Source: a bacterium
GTDB taxonomy: Bacteria > RUG730 > JAAEPJ01
Direction of reading: 5' to 3'
Length of the DNA: 64,000 bases
NCBI GenBank assembly: GCA_024222485.1
Contig: JAAEPJ010000494.1
Coordinates: 1 to 64,000 of the forward strand
Notes under the pieces: model-generated
Databases searched by the model: none
Told to the model about the DNA's origin: nothing
The model's input: the letters and a program-made list of their open reading frames with translations, nothing else
In this document: positions 34,428 to 43,805 of the stretch, in pieces
Layout of the letters: each line of letters opens with the position of its first letter
How positions within the stretch are numbered: position 1 is the first letter of the stretch
Position numbers and translations under genes: made by a program

Positions 34428-35645
34428 ATGAACATATCACTTTTTATTAGTTTTCGTTATTTTTTTAATAAACGCAAACAAATTTTTGCGACATTTATTA
34501 ATTTTTTATCTGTTATTGGTGTAGCACTTGGAGTTGTCGCACTTATTATTGCGCTTTCCATTATGAATGGCTTTCAAAAAAATTTAACAGAGCGAGTTTT
34601 TGCTTCAAATTCTAGTATTAACTTGATTTTATCTTCTGAGTCGCAGACTCAATATCAAAAAATCACACAAGAGCTTTCTCAAGTAAAAGAAATTAAATCA
34701 ATATCTCCATTTGTCATTGGCAATGGTTTAATTAAAAAAGGCAAATATTCTGCTGCGGCAGTAGTTAAAGGTGTGACGGAAGAAGAGTTAAAAGCAACGA
34801 ATATTGGTAAATATATTGAAGTCGGAAGCTTTATTAATAATAGGCGGCGTGGTGTGGTTATTGGATCTAAATTAGCACAAGAAATTGGTGTTTATTTGGG
34901 GGATGATATTACCTTTATTTCACCGGAGATGGATTTTGCTTCATTTCCTGCCATGCCGGGGTTTTTTAAGTTTGAAGTTATGGGTATTTTTAATACAGGT
35001 ATTTTTGACTATGATTCTCGTTTTATCTATGTTCAACTTGCTTATGCCCAAGATATTTTTGAGCTTGGGCATAATATACAAGGTTATGGTATTGGAATTG
35101 AGGATGTTTATGCGTTTGCTGAGGTTGAGGATTCTATTTATAATGTTTTAAAAAATATGGGAGAAAATGGGGTGACGCGTAGCTGGTTCGAGTCTAATAG
35201 TGCCCTTTTTTCGGCATTGAAAATGGAGAAAGTTGTTATGGCAATTGTGCTTTTTTTGATCATTGTCATTGCTAGCTTTGGCATGGTTTCTTCACTTTTT
35301 ATCTTAACAATAGAAAAAACAAGAGATATTGGTATTTTAAAGACCATAGGTTTTTCTAAGAAAAAGATTAGACAAATTTTTATGTTTCAAGGTTTCTCGA
35401 TTGGGATTATGGGTGTTATCCTCGGTATTATTTTATCAGGAATTGCTATTTTTATACTTAAAAATTATGAGGTTATAAAAATACCTGAAGATATTTATTT
35501 TATGTCAAAGGTTCCCGTTGATTTTAAGTTATTTGAGAGTGTCTTAGTGGTAATTGGCGCAATACTAATTTGTTTGATCTCATCAATTTATCCTTCAGTA
35601 AAAGCAGCTAATCAAGATATAATCGAGGCGATTAAGTATGAGTAA
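34428..35645 (+). CDS. Lipoprotein-releasing ABC transporter permease (LolC/LolE family)
   Basis: The Lol complex lifts mature lipoproteins out of the inner membrane for delivery to the outer membrane. The 405 residues show the LolC/E pattern. One N-terminal membrane helix (FATFINFLSVIGVALGVVALIIAL) is followed by MNGFQ, a large periplasmic domain (about 50-265) and three C-terminal helices in the FtsX/MacB fold. The loop EKTRDIGILKTIGFSKKKI holds the coupling helix. Only one permease is present with one ATPase, so it may act as a homodimer (LolF-like). lolD overlaps its end by eight bases. It also indicates an outer membrane. Confidence 0.9.
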   Translation: MNISLFISFRYFFNKRKQIFATFINFLSVIGVALGVVALIIALSIMNGFQKNLTERVFASNSSINLILSSESQTQYQKITQELSQVKEIKSISPFVIGNGLIKKGKYSAAAVVKGVTEEELKATNIGKYIEVGSFINNRRRGVVIGSKLAQEIGVYLGDDITFISPEMDFASFPAMPGFFKFEVMGIFNTGIFDYDSRFIYVQLAYAQDIFELGHNIQGYGIGIEDVYAFAEVEDSIYNVLKNMGENGVTRSWFESNSALFSALKMEKVVMAIVLFLIIVIASFGMVSSLFILTIEKTRDIGILKTIGFSKKKIRQIFMFQGFSIGIMGVILGIILSGIAIFILKNYEVIKIPEDIYFMSKVPVDFKLFESVLVVIGAILICLISSIYPSVKAANQDIIEAIKYE

Positions 35646-36333
35646 TGAAAGAATTATTTTAGAGACCAGAGGTGCAAGAAAAGAATATATTTCTTCTTAT
35701 AATCAAAAATGCCTCGCTTTAGACCGGGTTAATTTAAAGATCTATGCAAATGAAATTCTTTGTATCATCGGTGAATCTGGATCAGGGAAAAGCACATTGC
35801 TTAATGTTTTAGGTGGTTTAACACGCCCAAGTAATGGAGAGGTATTTTTTTTTGATCATCGACTGCATGAATTAAAGGATGAAGAATTAGCGCGTATTCG
35901 CAACCAGAATTTTGGTTTTATTTTTCAGTTTCATAATTTATTACCTGAGTTTACTGTTTTGGAAAACCTTTTGATGCCTTTAATGCTTACTAAAGATAAA
36001 AAATGTTTTGGTTCTATCACAGAAAAAGCTAGAGTTTTATTGAGGAAATTAGGTATTATAGAAAAAATTAATAATTTCCCGAAAGAGTTATCAGGTGGCG
36101 AATCACAGCGAGTCGCTATTGCTCGAGCCTTAATTAATGAACCTGATATTATTTTTGCTGATGAGCCAACGGGTAATTTAGATGCTAAAAACCGAGAAAG
36201 GATTTATGATATCTTAGAAGAAGTAAATGAGAATTTTTCTAGCTCGATAGTGATAGTCACTCATGATAAAGATATTAAGTTGAAAGATTATAAGACTAAG
36301 ACAATTTGTTTAAAGGATGGGCAAGTTATTTAG
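35638..36333 (+). CDS. lolD: Lipoprotein-releasing ABC transporter ATP-binding protein
   Basis: ATPase partner of the upstream permease. In 231 residues: Walker [11 protein letters not shown]-loop [21 protein letters not shown] (typical of the LolD/MacB group), signature [15 protein letters not shown], Walker [13 protein letters not shown], and the switch histidine in IVIVTHD. It overlaps the permease gene by eight bases, so expression is coupled. The normal length and intact motifs make it a working ATPase. Assignment to LolD and not MacB or FtsE rests on its neighbour. Confidence 0.94.
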   Translation: MSNERIILETRGARKEYISSYNQKCLALDRVNLKIYANEILCIIGESGSGKSTLLNVLGGLTRPSNGEVFFFDHRLHELKDEELARIRNQNFGFIFQFHNLLPEFTVLENLLMPLMLTKDKKCFGSITEKARVLLRKLGIIEKINNFPKELSGGESQRVAIARALINEPDIIFADEPTGNLDAKNRERIYDILEEVNENFSSSIVIVTHDKDIKLKDYKTKTICLKDGQVI

Positions 36334-36424
36334 TCTTTCATGTGTTATAAGGATAAGTCATTTTTTTAAATAAAGTTAATAAGGGTTGTCCCGATAAGAT
36401 ATTGTTATAAGGAGATATTTGGAA

Positions 36425-37291
36425 ATGCTAGTTTATATTGATGGGCAGTTTTATGATGAAAAAGATGCAAAAGTGTCGGTTTTCGACCATGGTCTTTTAT
36501 ATGGCGATGGTGTTTTTGAGGGGGTTCGTGCATACAATGGTAGAGTATTTAAGTTGTCAGAACATATTAAAAGGCTTTATGACTCTGCAAAGGCTATTAT
36601 GCTTAAAGTTTTGATTTCAGAGTCCGAGATGATTGAATCCGTCTTGGAGGCATTGCGCAAAAATAATCTTAAAGATGGCTATATCAGGATTCTTATAACA
36701 CGAGGCGAAGGTAGCCTTGGTATTGACCCTATTACTTGTGCTCGATCCAGTGTAATCATTATTGCAGACTCTTTGAACCTTTATCCGGAAGAATTTTATG
36801 AAACTGGTTTGGCTATTATCTCTGCATCTGTGAGACGAAATTCACCAGATGTTGTTAACCCTAAAATTAAATCTCTTAATTATATTAATAATATAATGGC
36901 TAAGATTGAAGCAAGACAAGCAGGTGTCCTTGAGGCGATTATGCTGGATAGGAATGGTTATGTTTGTGAATGTACGGGCGATAATATTTTTATTGTGAAA
37001 AATGGAGTCATTAAAACTCCACCAGTTTATTTAGGTGTTTTAAAGGGGATTACCAGAGATTTCGTTATTGAGATTGCTAGAGATTTAGGCTATATATTTC
37101 AGGAAGAAATTATGACACAATATGATATTTATACAGCGGATGAGTGTTTTTTAACAGGAACAGCTGCGGAGGCAATTCCTGTTGTCATGGCAGATTCACG
37201 AGAAATTTCTAATGGCAATGTTGGAGAGGTTACCAAAAGTATTATTAAAGAATTCCGGTTAAGAGTTGCTCAAGAAGGATGGGAAATTTAA
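36425..37291 (+). CDS. ilvE: Branched-chain amino acid aminotransferase
   Basis: A fold-type IV PLP enzyme that transaminates Leu, Ile and Val. About 288 residues. Seen: YIDGQFYDEKDAKVSVFDHG and LLYGDGVFEGVRAYNG at the start, RILITRGEGSLGIDP, the Schiff-base lysine region NPKIKSLNYINN, and GDNIFIVKNG. A TTG two codons upstream lies closer to the GGAG ribosome site, so either start is possible. I give the ATG. pheT follows after three bases. D-alanine aminotransferase and aminodeoxychorismate lyase share the fold, but the motifs fit IlvE best. Confidence 0.92.
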   Translation: MLVYIDGQFYDEKDAKVSVFDHGLLYGDGVFEGVRAYNGRVFKLSEHIKRLYDSAKAIMLKVLISESEMIESVLEALRKNNLKDGYIRILITRGEGSLGIDPITCARSSVIIIADSLNLYPEEFYETGLAIISASVRRNSPDVVNPKIKSLNYINNIMAKIEARQAGVLEAIMLDRNGYVCECTGDNIFIVKNGVIKTPPVYLGVLKGITRDFVIEIARDLGYIFQEEIMTQYDIYTADECFLTGTAAEAIPVVMADSREISNGNVGEVTKSIIKEFRLRVAQEGWEI

Positions 37292-37294
37292 AAA

Positions 37295-39673
37295 ATGTTA
37301 CTTTCTTATAAATGGTTACAATCTTTTTTTTATGATTCTGGTCTATCAAATAAAACTCCAAAGGGTGTTGCAGACCTTTTGACTTCTAAGGGGATTGAAG
37401 TGGGGTCCGTAGGGCTTTTTGTTCATCATTTTACAGGTGTTGTGGTTGGAGAAGTTATTGAATGTTATAAGCATCCAGAAGCGGATAAACTTTCTCTTTG
37501 CAAAGTAAGTGATGGGGCAGAACATTTTCAGGTTATTTGTGGAGCAGCTAATGTCCGTGTTGGTATTAAGGTTGCATTTGCTAAAGTTGGTGCAGTTTTG
37601 CCAGGAGATTTTAAAATAAAAAAAGCCAAGATTCGAGGTGTTGAGTCTTTTGGGATGATTTGCTCTGAAAAAGAATTAGGGTTGAGTGACGAGTCTGAGG
37701 GTATTTGGGTTTTACCAAATGAGCTTGAGCTTGGTTTAGATATTTGTGATTTTATTGAGTTAAATGATGATATTTTAGAAATTGAAATTACCCCAAATAG
37801 AGGTGATTGTTTAAGTGTTTTGGGTTTGGCTCGTGAGGTAGCAGCAGGTTTTGAATTAGAGTTTAAACTCCCTGAGATTAAATTTGCTAAGGTCGAAGAT
37901 AAAACAAGTACGCTTACTGTTATGATTGAAAATAAAGATTTATGTCCTAGTTATAAGGTCGTTATCATCGATAATTTTGATTGTGGAGCAACGACTCCTA
38001 TTTGGATGAAATCACGGCTTTTAAAGGCAGGGCTTAGACCGATTAGCCCCGTCGTTGATATTACTAATTATGTTATGTTGGAGGTGGGGCATCCTATGCA
38101 TGCCTTTGATTTAGGAAAACTTGAAGGGGCTAAGTTGGTTATTAGGAATGCTAGTATCGGTGAAAAAATTATTGCTCTTGATGGCGATCAATATGACTTG
38201 ACTCCAGACGATCTTATCATTGCAGATGCAAAGAGACCTGTTGCTATTGCTGGCGTTATGGGGGGATTGGCAAGCAGTGTTACAGCTGAAACTAAAAGCA
38301 TTGTTTTTGAAAGTGCTATATTTGACTCTAGATCAGTTAGAAAAACGGTTAAAAGGCTAGGTCTTTCATCTGAGTCATCTTACCGATTTGAACGAGGTGT
38401 GAGTCATGAAATAAGTCAGCTTGCTATAAATACTGCGGTATTTTTGTTGCAAAAAATTGCTCAGAATAGCAGAATCGTACAGCAAGAAAATATAGCGGCT
38501 AAGCATTTTAAAGAGAGTAAGATCGATTTAAGAGTTTCTCAAGCTGCAAGAATAATAGGAAAGATTTATTCTCCAGACGATATTTATAGACTTTTAAGCC
38601 GTTTGTGTTTTCAGTTGAGTCCAAAGACTGAAGATGTTTTTGAAGTGATTGTTCCATCTTACCGCAATGATATTTGCTTAGAGATTGACCTGATTGAAGA
38701 GCTTGCACGATTGGATGGGTATGATAATATTGCGAATAAGCCGATTTTTATTTCTCCATGTTTTGATAAAGATGCGAATGATAAATGGAATGCAATTCAT
38801 GAGGTAAAGCATTTTTTTAAAAGTATTAATTTTTATGAGGCTGTTAACTATTCTTTTGTTTCAAAGAAGAAAGTAAGTTCGGACTATTTATCCATGGATA
38901 AACAGTCCGAAGAGCATCAATTTTTTAAGGTTATTAACCCCATTTCAGCCGAGGAAGAATATTTAAATACTTCAAGATTACCTCGATTGCTTGATAATGC
39001 TGTTACGAGCCTTAATCGAGGCGAAGAATCCATAAAATTATTTGAATTTGGTAAAAGTTTTTACAAAGTAACTAGTGATTCAGAAAAGCTTGAAGAAAAT
39101 GAGCGATATAAATTGGCATTAGTGATATCAGGCAGTCAAGATGATCTTTATTGGCAGGATGAGGCCAAGAAAGTAGATTTCTATTATTTAAAAGGTGTAA
39201 TTGAGGCTTTTTTAGTTCATTATGGAATAAAGGATTATTTGATTACAGATAATGGAATTTTGATTGATGGGAAGAAGGTTGGGGTTATTAAACGCTTAGA
39301 AAAAGCCAAGACAGAACTTTTTGTTTGTGAGTTTGAGGCAGATTTTTGTTTTGCTGGAAAGAGAATAGATAAGTATCAAAAATTATCGATGTTTCCAACA
39401 ATTACTCATGACTTGTCTCTTATTACGAAAAAAGACTTGAACTATGCGGAGATTAAGAGGATTATTTCTCAGGTAGGAGGGAAATTATTAAAAAATATTA
39501 AAATTTTTGATGTTTATCAAGGAAAACCTTTTGCTCCAGATTCTAGAAATATTTCCGTGAGACTTTATTTCCAGTCTGATAAAAAAACTTTAGAAGCAAA
39601 GACCGTTAATTTTTTACAGAAGAAGATTTTAATGGAGCTTGATAAAAATTTGGGCGTGACCTTAAGACCTTAA
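37295..39673 (+). CDS. pheT: Phenylalanyl-tRNA synthetase beta subunit
   Basis: The large subunit of the tetrameric synthetase, 792 residues. Domains in order: N-terminal and tRNA-binding OB domain (about 40-155, VVVGEVIECYKHPEADKL and GDFKIKKAKIRGVES), B3/B4 editing region with ITPNRGDCLSVLGLAREVA, B5 domain, the catalytic-like core (YRFERGVSHE earlier, YRNDICLEIDLIEELARL later), and the C-terminal anticodon-binding FDX-ACB domain (YQKLSMFPTITHDLSLI, YFQSDKKTL). pheS, usually adjacent, is not in the window. It starts three bases after ilvE, so it is translated from the same messenger. Normal length. Confidence 0.97.
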   Translation: MLLSYKWLQSFFYDSGLSNKTPKGVADLLTSKGIEVGSVGLFVHHFTGVVVGEVIECYKHPEADKLSLCKVSDGAEHFQVICGAANVRVGIKVAFAKVGAVLPGDFKIKKAKIRGVESFGMICSEKELGLSDESEGIWVLPNELELGLDICDFIELNDDILEIEITPNRGDCLSVLGLAREVAAGFELEFKLPEIKFAKVEDKTSTLTVMIENKDLCPSYKVVIIDNFDCGATTPIWMKSRLLKAGLRPISPVVDITNYVMLEVGHPMHAFDLGKLEGAKLVIRNASIGEKIIALDGDQYDLTPDDLIIADAKRPVAIAGVMGGLASSVTAETKSIVFESAIFDSRSVRKTVKRLGLSSESSYRFERGVSHEISQLAINTAVFLLQKIAQNSRIVQQENIAAKHFKESKIDLRVSQAARIIGKIYSPDDIYRLLSRLCFQLSPKTEDVFEVIVPSYRNDICLEIDLIEELARLDGYDNIANKPIFISPCFDKDANDKWNAIHEVKHFFKSINFYEAVNYSFVSKKKVSSDYLSMDKQSEEHQFFKVINPISAEEEYLNTSRLPRLLDNAVTSLNRGEESIKLFEFGKSFYKVTSDSEKLEENERYKLALVISGSQDDLYWQDEAKKVDFYYLKGVIEAFLVHYGIKDYLITDNGILIDGKKVGVIKRLEKAKTELFVCEFEADFCFAGKRIDKYQKLSMFPTITHDLSLITKKDLNYAEIKRIISQVGGKLLKNIKIFDVYQGKPFAPDSRNISVRLYFQSDKKTLEAKTVNFLQKKILMELDKNLGVTLRP

Positions 39674-39716
39674 AAATCGTTATTTTTTTATGTTTTCTAG
39701 ATTAAAGGGATGAACA

Positions 39717-41669
39717 TTGGATAGATATTTACCTAATTACTTGATTTATTTAATCCGTATATTTTTTTTAAATATTATTGTTTTTTTTATGTTTCGAGTA
39801 ATTTTTTTTACGGTACATTACTCTTTAAATGCACCTCATCAATTTACAGAAATTTTATATGCATTTTTAAATCGGGGGATAATGTTTGACCAGAAAATTT
39901 CTGCGATTATGATTGCCGTTCCATTTTTATTTTTGTCATTATTATACTTAGTTAATCTTCGCAGTAAGTTTTTAGAGAAATTTTTCCATGTCTATCTTTG
40001 CTTGTTAATTTTCATTAATATTTTTATTTTGGTTTTGGATATTCCTTATTTTTCTTTTTATAGTTCTCGGCTTACCCGCGTTATTTTTAACTGGATGGCG
40101 ACTCCTGATCTTGTTATTGATTTTGTTTTTTCAACTCCTTTTACAATCCTAGCTTTTGTTTTAATGCTAGTGCTTTTATTTTTTAGTGTGAAATTATTGA
40201 ATAAAATTTTCTATGCTAGTTACACTCATGATTCTAAGATTAAATATAGCCTTATAAAACGAGGCGTTTTTTCTTTTGTTTTTTTAGTTTTATTAGCATT
40301 GGGGATTAGAGGTGAGTATAAATTCGATAGCCATCCTTTTGTGATTAAAGATGCGTATTTTTCTAAGAATGTTTTTGTTAACCAGCTATCTATAAATCCC
40401 ATTTTTTCTTTTTTTGATAGTTTCCGTTACAAAATACCCGATTTTTTTAAGGATAAACAAGTAGCTATTGAGATTGTCAAAGAGGAAATGGGTTTTAAAG
40501 ATACCCCTTTTAAAAACCCTCTTGCCCGTAAGGTTAATTTTAGTGGTCGGGCTGAAAAGTATAATGTTATTTTAATATTTTTAGAAAGTTTGAGTCGTGA
40601 TAAAATGGGGGTATTAACGCCAGAGCTTAATAAGCTCACTCAAGAAAGTTTGTACTTTTCTAACTTTTATGCAACGGGACAGCATACTTTTGCAGGTCTT
40701 TATTCTACATACACAGGTCAGCCTATCATCTGTGGCAAAAACCCGATGTATGACACCAACAGCTCTTCTTTGAAGTACAGTAGCATGATTTCAGTCTTAA
40801 CACAGAATGATTACGCCACCAGTTTTTTTTGTACAGGTAAAGCTAAATTTGATAATATGCATACATTTTTTACAAATAATGATATGGATGAAATTTATGA
40901 GGAGAAAGATTTCCCTCGTACAAAATTTAAAAATAATAATGGTGTTTATGATCATGTTTTGTTTGATTTTGCTTTGACTAAAATAGATAATTTTGTCAAA
41001 AATGATCAACCATTTTTTACAAGCCTTTTGACAATTTCGACCCATAAATGGAACCCTCTGATTGATATGCAAGAAATTGGTTTTATTCCGAAAGCTAAAA
41101 AAGCTGAGGATATAATTTATGAATATGCTGATTGGGCATTGGGTAGGTTTATGAAAGAAGTTAAAACTAAGCCTTGGTTTAATAATACTCTTTTTATTAT
41201 TCTTGGTGATCATGGTCAGGTTTTCTCTGAGATTAAAACTTATTACCCTATTCCTTTGAGTTATCACCGTGTCCCTTTATTATTTTATGCTCCAAAGATT
41301 TTTGATAAGCCTAAAATAGATGCTAAGCTTGCCTCTCAAGTAGATATCTTTCCTACTCTTATGAGTATTTTAAAGATTCCTTATGTGGATAGAACATTTG
41401 GGGTCAATTTATTCAAAGGTAAGCGTGAGTATGTTTACATCTCAGCGGATGGTTTAGAAGGTGTGCTGAATGAAGAGTATTTTTTTATTACTAAGCCAAA
41501 AGAACAGCGTTTTTTATATAAATATAATAATAATGATCCCCGTAATTACTTAGATGATCAGCCTGAAATTTCTAAAGAAATGGAAAGAAAATTACTTGCT
41601 AATTTAGAGACAGCACAGTATCTCATAAGTAATCGTTTGATAGGTGATGAGGAGGATTTTTTATCCTGA
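39717..41669 (+). CDS. LTA synthase-like membrane phosphotransferase (sulfatase fold)
   Basis: A membrane enzyme of 650 residues with five hydrophobic helices in the first 200 residues, then an extracytoplasmic sulfatase-fold domain. Catalytic marks: VILIFLESLSRDKMG (metal-binding Glu), a probable nucleophile Thr in GQHTFAGLYST, and LFIILGDHGQ (metal-binding Asp-His). In LtaS this family transfers glycerol phosphate. Related proteins move phosphoethanolamine or phosphoglycerol onto lipids and glycans. In a two-membrane cell the target may be an envelope glycan or lipid (inference). It starts at TTG, six bases after AAAGGGA. No in-frame ATG fits. The stop lies inside a bidirectional terminator. 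Confidence 0.85.
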   Translation: MDRYLPNYLIYLIRIFFLNIIVFFMFRVIFFTVHYSLNAPHQFTEILYAFLNRGIMFDQKISAIMIAVPFLFLSLLYLVNLRSKFLEKFFHVYLCLLIFINIFILVLDIPYFSFYSSRLTRVIFNWMATPDLVIDFVFSTPFTILAFVLMLVLLFFSVKLLNKIFYASYTHDSKIKYSLIKRGVFSFVFLVLLALGIRGEYKFDSHPFVIKDAYFSKNVFVNQLSINPIFSFFDSFRYKIPDFFKDKQVAIEIVKEEMGFKDTPFKNPLARKVNFSGRAEKYNVILIFLESLSRDKMGVLTPELNKLTQESLYFSNFYATGQHTFAGLYSTYTGQPIICGKNPMYDTNSSSLKYSSMISVLTQNDYATSFFCTGKAKFDNMHTFFTNNDMDEIYEEKDFPRTKFKNNNGVYDHVLFDFALTKIDNFVKNDQPFFTSLLTISTHKWNPLIDMQEIGFIPKAKKAEDIIYEYADWALGRFMKEVKTKPWFNNTLFIILGDHGQVFSEIKTYYPIPLSYHRVPLLFYAPKIFDKPKIDAKLASQVDIFPTLMSILKIPYVDRTFGVNLFKGKREYVYISADGLEGVLNEEYFFITKPKEQRFLYKYNNNDPRNYLDDQPEISKEMERKLLANLETAQYLISNRLIGDEEDFLS

Positions 41670-41715
41670 ATAAAAAAGAGACCCTTAGCCGAACTGTCAC
41701 TTTTTTTATTCAGGA
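41664..41715. terminator. Bidirectional terminator between convergent genes
   Basis: TCCTGAATAAAAAAGAGAC pairs with GTCACTTTTTTTATTCAGGA across a 13-base loop, with one small bulge. The A- and T-runs suit termination on both strands. It serves the LTA-synthase-like gene (plus) and the GuaB3-type gene (minus). The first arm contains the plus-strand stop codon. Confidence 0.85.
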
Positions 41716-41722
41716 TTTAAAC

Positions 41723-42886
41723 TTATTTTTTCCCCATACCTACTTTTTGTGTTTTTTGGAGTAATTTACCTTCTGATTTAATTGCTGGAGCAATTACCAT
41801 ATCAACCATTTGCATTTCTTTAATATTTTTTGCACCAAGAGACCCCATGCTGGTTTTGAGAGCGCCTGCGAGATTTTGAGAGCCATCATCTAAATTAGCC
41901 GGACCAACTAAGATTTGTTTAATGGTGGCATTTACGCCAACACTGACTCTCGTTCCGCGTGGTAAATTTTTATCAGGAGTTGCCATCCCCCAGTGATATC
42001 CTTTCCCAGGCGCTTCGAAAGCTCTGGCAAATAGCGAGCCAACCATTACAGCATCTGCACCACTGGCAAAGGCTTTACAAATATCTCCACCGCTATCCAT
42101 CCCTCCATCTGTAATAATTGAGACATATTTCCCTGTTTTTTTAAAGAAATAGTCACGAGCAGCTGCACAGTCAACCGTTGCTGTTACCTGTGGGACTCCA
42201 ATCCCTAAAACTCCACGAGTAGTGCAGGCTGCACCAGGTCCCACTCCTACTAAGATACCAGCAGCGCCCGTCTCCATTAAATCAAGTGTAGCATCGTAGC
42301 TGACACAGTTTCCTACAATAACGGGGATATCAAGGTTTGAGATAATATTTTTGAAGTCGAGTGATTCATAGGCAGAAGATTCGTGTTTAACTGTGGTGAC
42401 GGTTGATTGGATGATCAGAATGTCCGCACCAGCTTTTTGAACAATTGGACCATATTCTGCTGCTTTTTTAGGCACGATTGAAACAGCACAAATAACACCT
42501 GCTGATTTAATTTCTTTCACTCTTGCTGCAATTAGTTCATGTTTTACTTCTTCTTTATATAAATTTTGGATTAAAGCTGTTGCTGTTTCAGGGGGTGCAC
42601 AAGCAACTTCGTTTAGAATTTTTGCGGGATTTTTATAGCGAGTTTGTACACCATCTAAATTTAAGACGGCCAAACCGCCAAGCTTCCCCATTTTTTGAGC
42701 AAATTTTATATCGACTACACCATCCATAGCTGCGGCTATAATTGGAATGTCAATTTTTAAATTACCGATTGTCCATGAGGCATTTACATCCTCAGGGTTA
42801 ATTGTTAAAGCACCCGGAGCGAGTGCAATCTCATCAAAGCCATATGCTCTTCTTACTTCTCGATCTTTGCCGACAAAAAAGCCCAT
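41723..42886 (-). CDS. IMP dehydrogenase/GMP reductase family protein, GuaB3 type
   Basis: A TIM-barrel nucleotide oxidoreductase of 387 residues. It has the active-site loop GVGPGAACTTRGVLG with the catalytic Cys, the phosphate-binding IITDGGMDSGGDICKA, and ADAVMVGSLFA. The N-terminus RRAYGFDEIALAPG and the lack of inserted CBS domains match the GuaB3 subgroup better than classical GuaB, which is about 480-490 residues with CBS pairs. Whether it works as an IMP dehydrogenase or a GMP reductase cannot be told here. Start: ATG with GGAGG five bases upstream. An upstream in-frame start would include that site. It follows dut on the minus strand with 115 bases between. Confidence 0.88.
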   Translation of the reverse strand: MGFFVGKDREVRRAYGFDEIALAPGALTINPEDVNASWTIGNLKIDIPIIAAAMDGVVDIKFAQKMGKLGGLAVLNLDGVQTRYKNPAKILNEVACAPPETATALIQNLYKEEVKHELIAARVKEIKSAGVICAVSIVPKKAAEYGPIVQKAGADILIIQSTVTTVKHESSAYESLDFKNIISNLDIPVIVGNCVSYDATLDLMETGAAGILVGVGPGAACTTRGVLGIGVPQVTATVDCAAARDYFFKKTGKYVSIITDGGMDSGGDICKAFASGADAVMVGSLFARAFEAPGKGYHWGMATPDKNLPRGTRVSVGVNATIKQILVGPANLDDGSQNLAGALKTSMGSLGAKNIKEMQMVDMVIAPAIKSEGKLLQKTQKVGMGKK

Positions 42887-43001
42887 TATGTCCTCCCTAG
42901 AATATAAAAACATGTGAATATGACAGGTTAAATTTTATCTGTCAGTTAAAAAACAGTATATATTTTTTTATCTTTCATTAAAGATGGTGTAAAAGATAAT
43001 T

Positions 43002-43442
43002 TTATAGATGATGTGTTCCTGTACTGCCAAAGCCACCATCATTACGCGTTGTCTCATCTAGATCTTTAACGATTGTCCATTCAATTTTTTCGCATTTTTT
43101 AAGAACAGCTTGAGCAATTCTCTCACCATTAGTAATATTAATTTCTTCGGGGTTTGTGTTATGGATAATAACACAAATCTCTCCTCTGTAACCGGCATCA
43201 ATGGTTCCGGGGGTATTTAATAAAGTGATTCCACGCTTTGCCGCCATCCCACTTCTTGGTCTAACTTGAATCTCATAGCCTTGAGGTATTGCAACGGCAA
43301 TTCCTGTAGGCAGGGTAACCCTACCAAAGGCAGGGATGGTCACATCATCGCCCATGTTAACTAAATCCATTCCCGCATCACCATCGTGTTTATAGTGAGG
43401 AAGCTTTGTTCCCTCTCGTAAAATTTTTATTTTTACTTGCAT
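43002..43442 (-). CDS. dut: dUTP diphosphatase
   Basis: Homotrimeric dUTPase that hydrolyses dUTP to dUMP, keeping uracil out of DNA and feeding dTMP synthesis. All five family motifs are present in 146 residues: DAGMDL, RPRSGMA, NTPGTIDAGYRGE, GERIAQAVL, and the C-terminal RNDGGFGSTG that closes over the substrate. An upstream in-frame start would add 26 residues. I choose the ATG with AAGGA seven bases upstream, which puts motif 1 at the usual place. Normal and complete. Confidence 0.97.
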   Translation of the reverse strand: MQVKIKILREGTKLPHYKHDGDAGMDLVNMGDDVTIPAFGRVTLPTGIAVAIPQGYEIQVRPRSGMAAKRGITLLNTPGTIDAGYRGEICVIIHNTNPEEINITNGERIAQAVLKKCEKIEWTIVKDLDETTRNDGGFGSTGTHHL

Positions 43443-43805
43443 AAGATTATCCTTTATTTTTAAAGTATTTAATATGTTAAGGAAAGTTAGAACCATTCTG
43501 ATAAATTTTGAAGAATACAAAAGACTATAATTTTAGCGAAAAATTGTCAAGATTTTTATGCATATTATTATGTCAAAATAGCAGCTTTTCTAGAGGGGTA
43601 AAGATGCTATATACTTAACTGGGGATAGATTTTTTTAGTTAAATTGACTTTTTTAGGCATGTTGAGATATAATTAATTTGTCTTAGTTTTTGCACGCAAA
43701 AGGATAAGCCTAGCGAATATTTTTGTAACGGTTAAGTTCCAATCATTTAATAGCTTTATTTCCTTAAAAAAGCAAAATAAAAATTTAATATTTATAGGGG
43801 GAGTA
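43443..43805 (+). promoter_or_regulatory. Intergenic region with promoter of the acyl-CoA cluster
   Basis: A region of about 360 bases between divergent dut and the acyl-CoA cluster. TTGACT (43644-43649) and TATAAT (43668-43673) with an 18-base spacer give a good promoter about 130 bases before the first dehydrogenase gene. I see no gene or clear operator in the rest. Confidence 0.6.

Noticed and set aside
39710-39716. ATG start for the LTA-synthase-like gene
   Set aside because: The ATG at 39710 is out of frame. The in-frame TTG at 39717 is correctly spaced from AAAGGGA.
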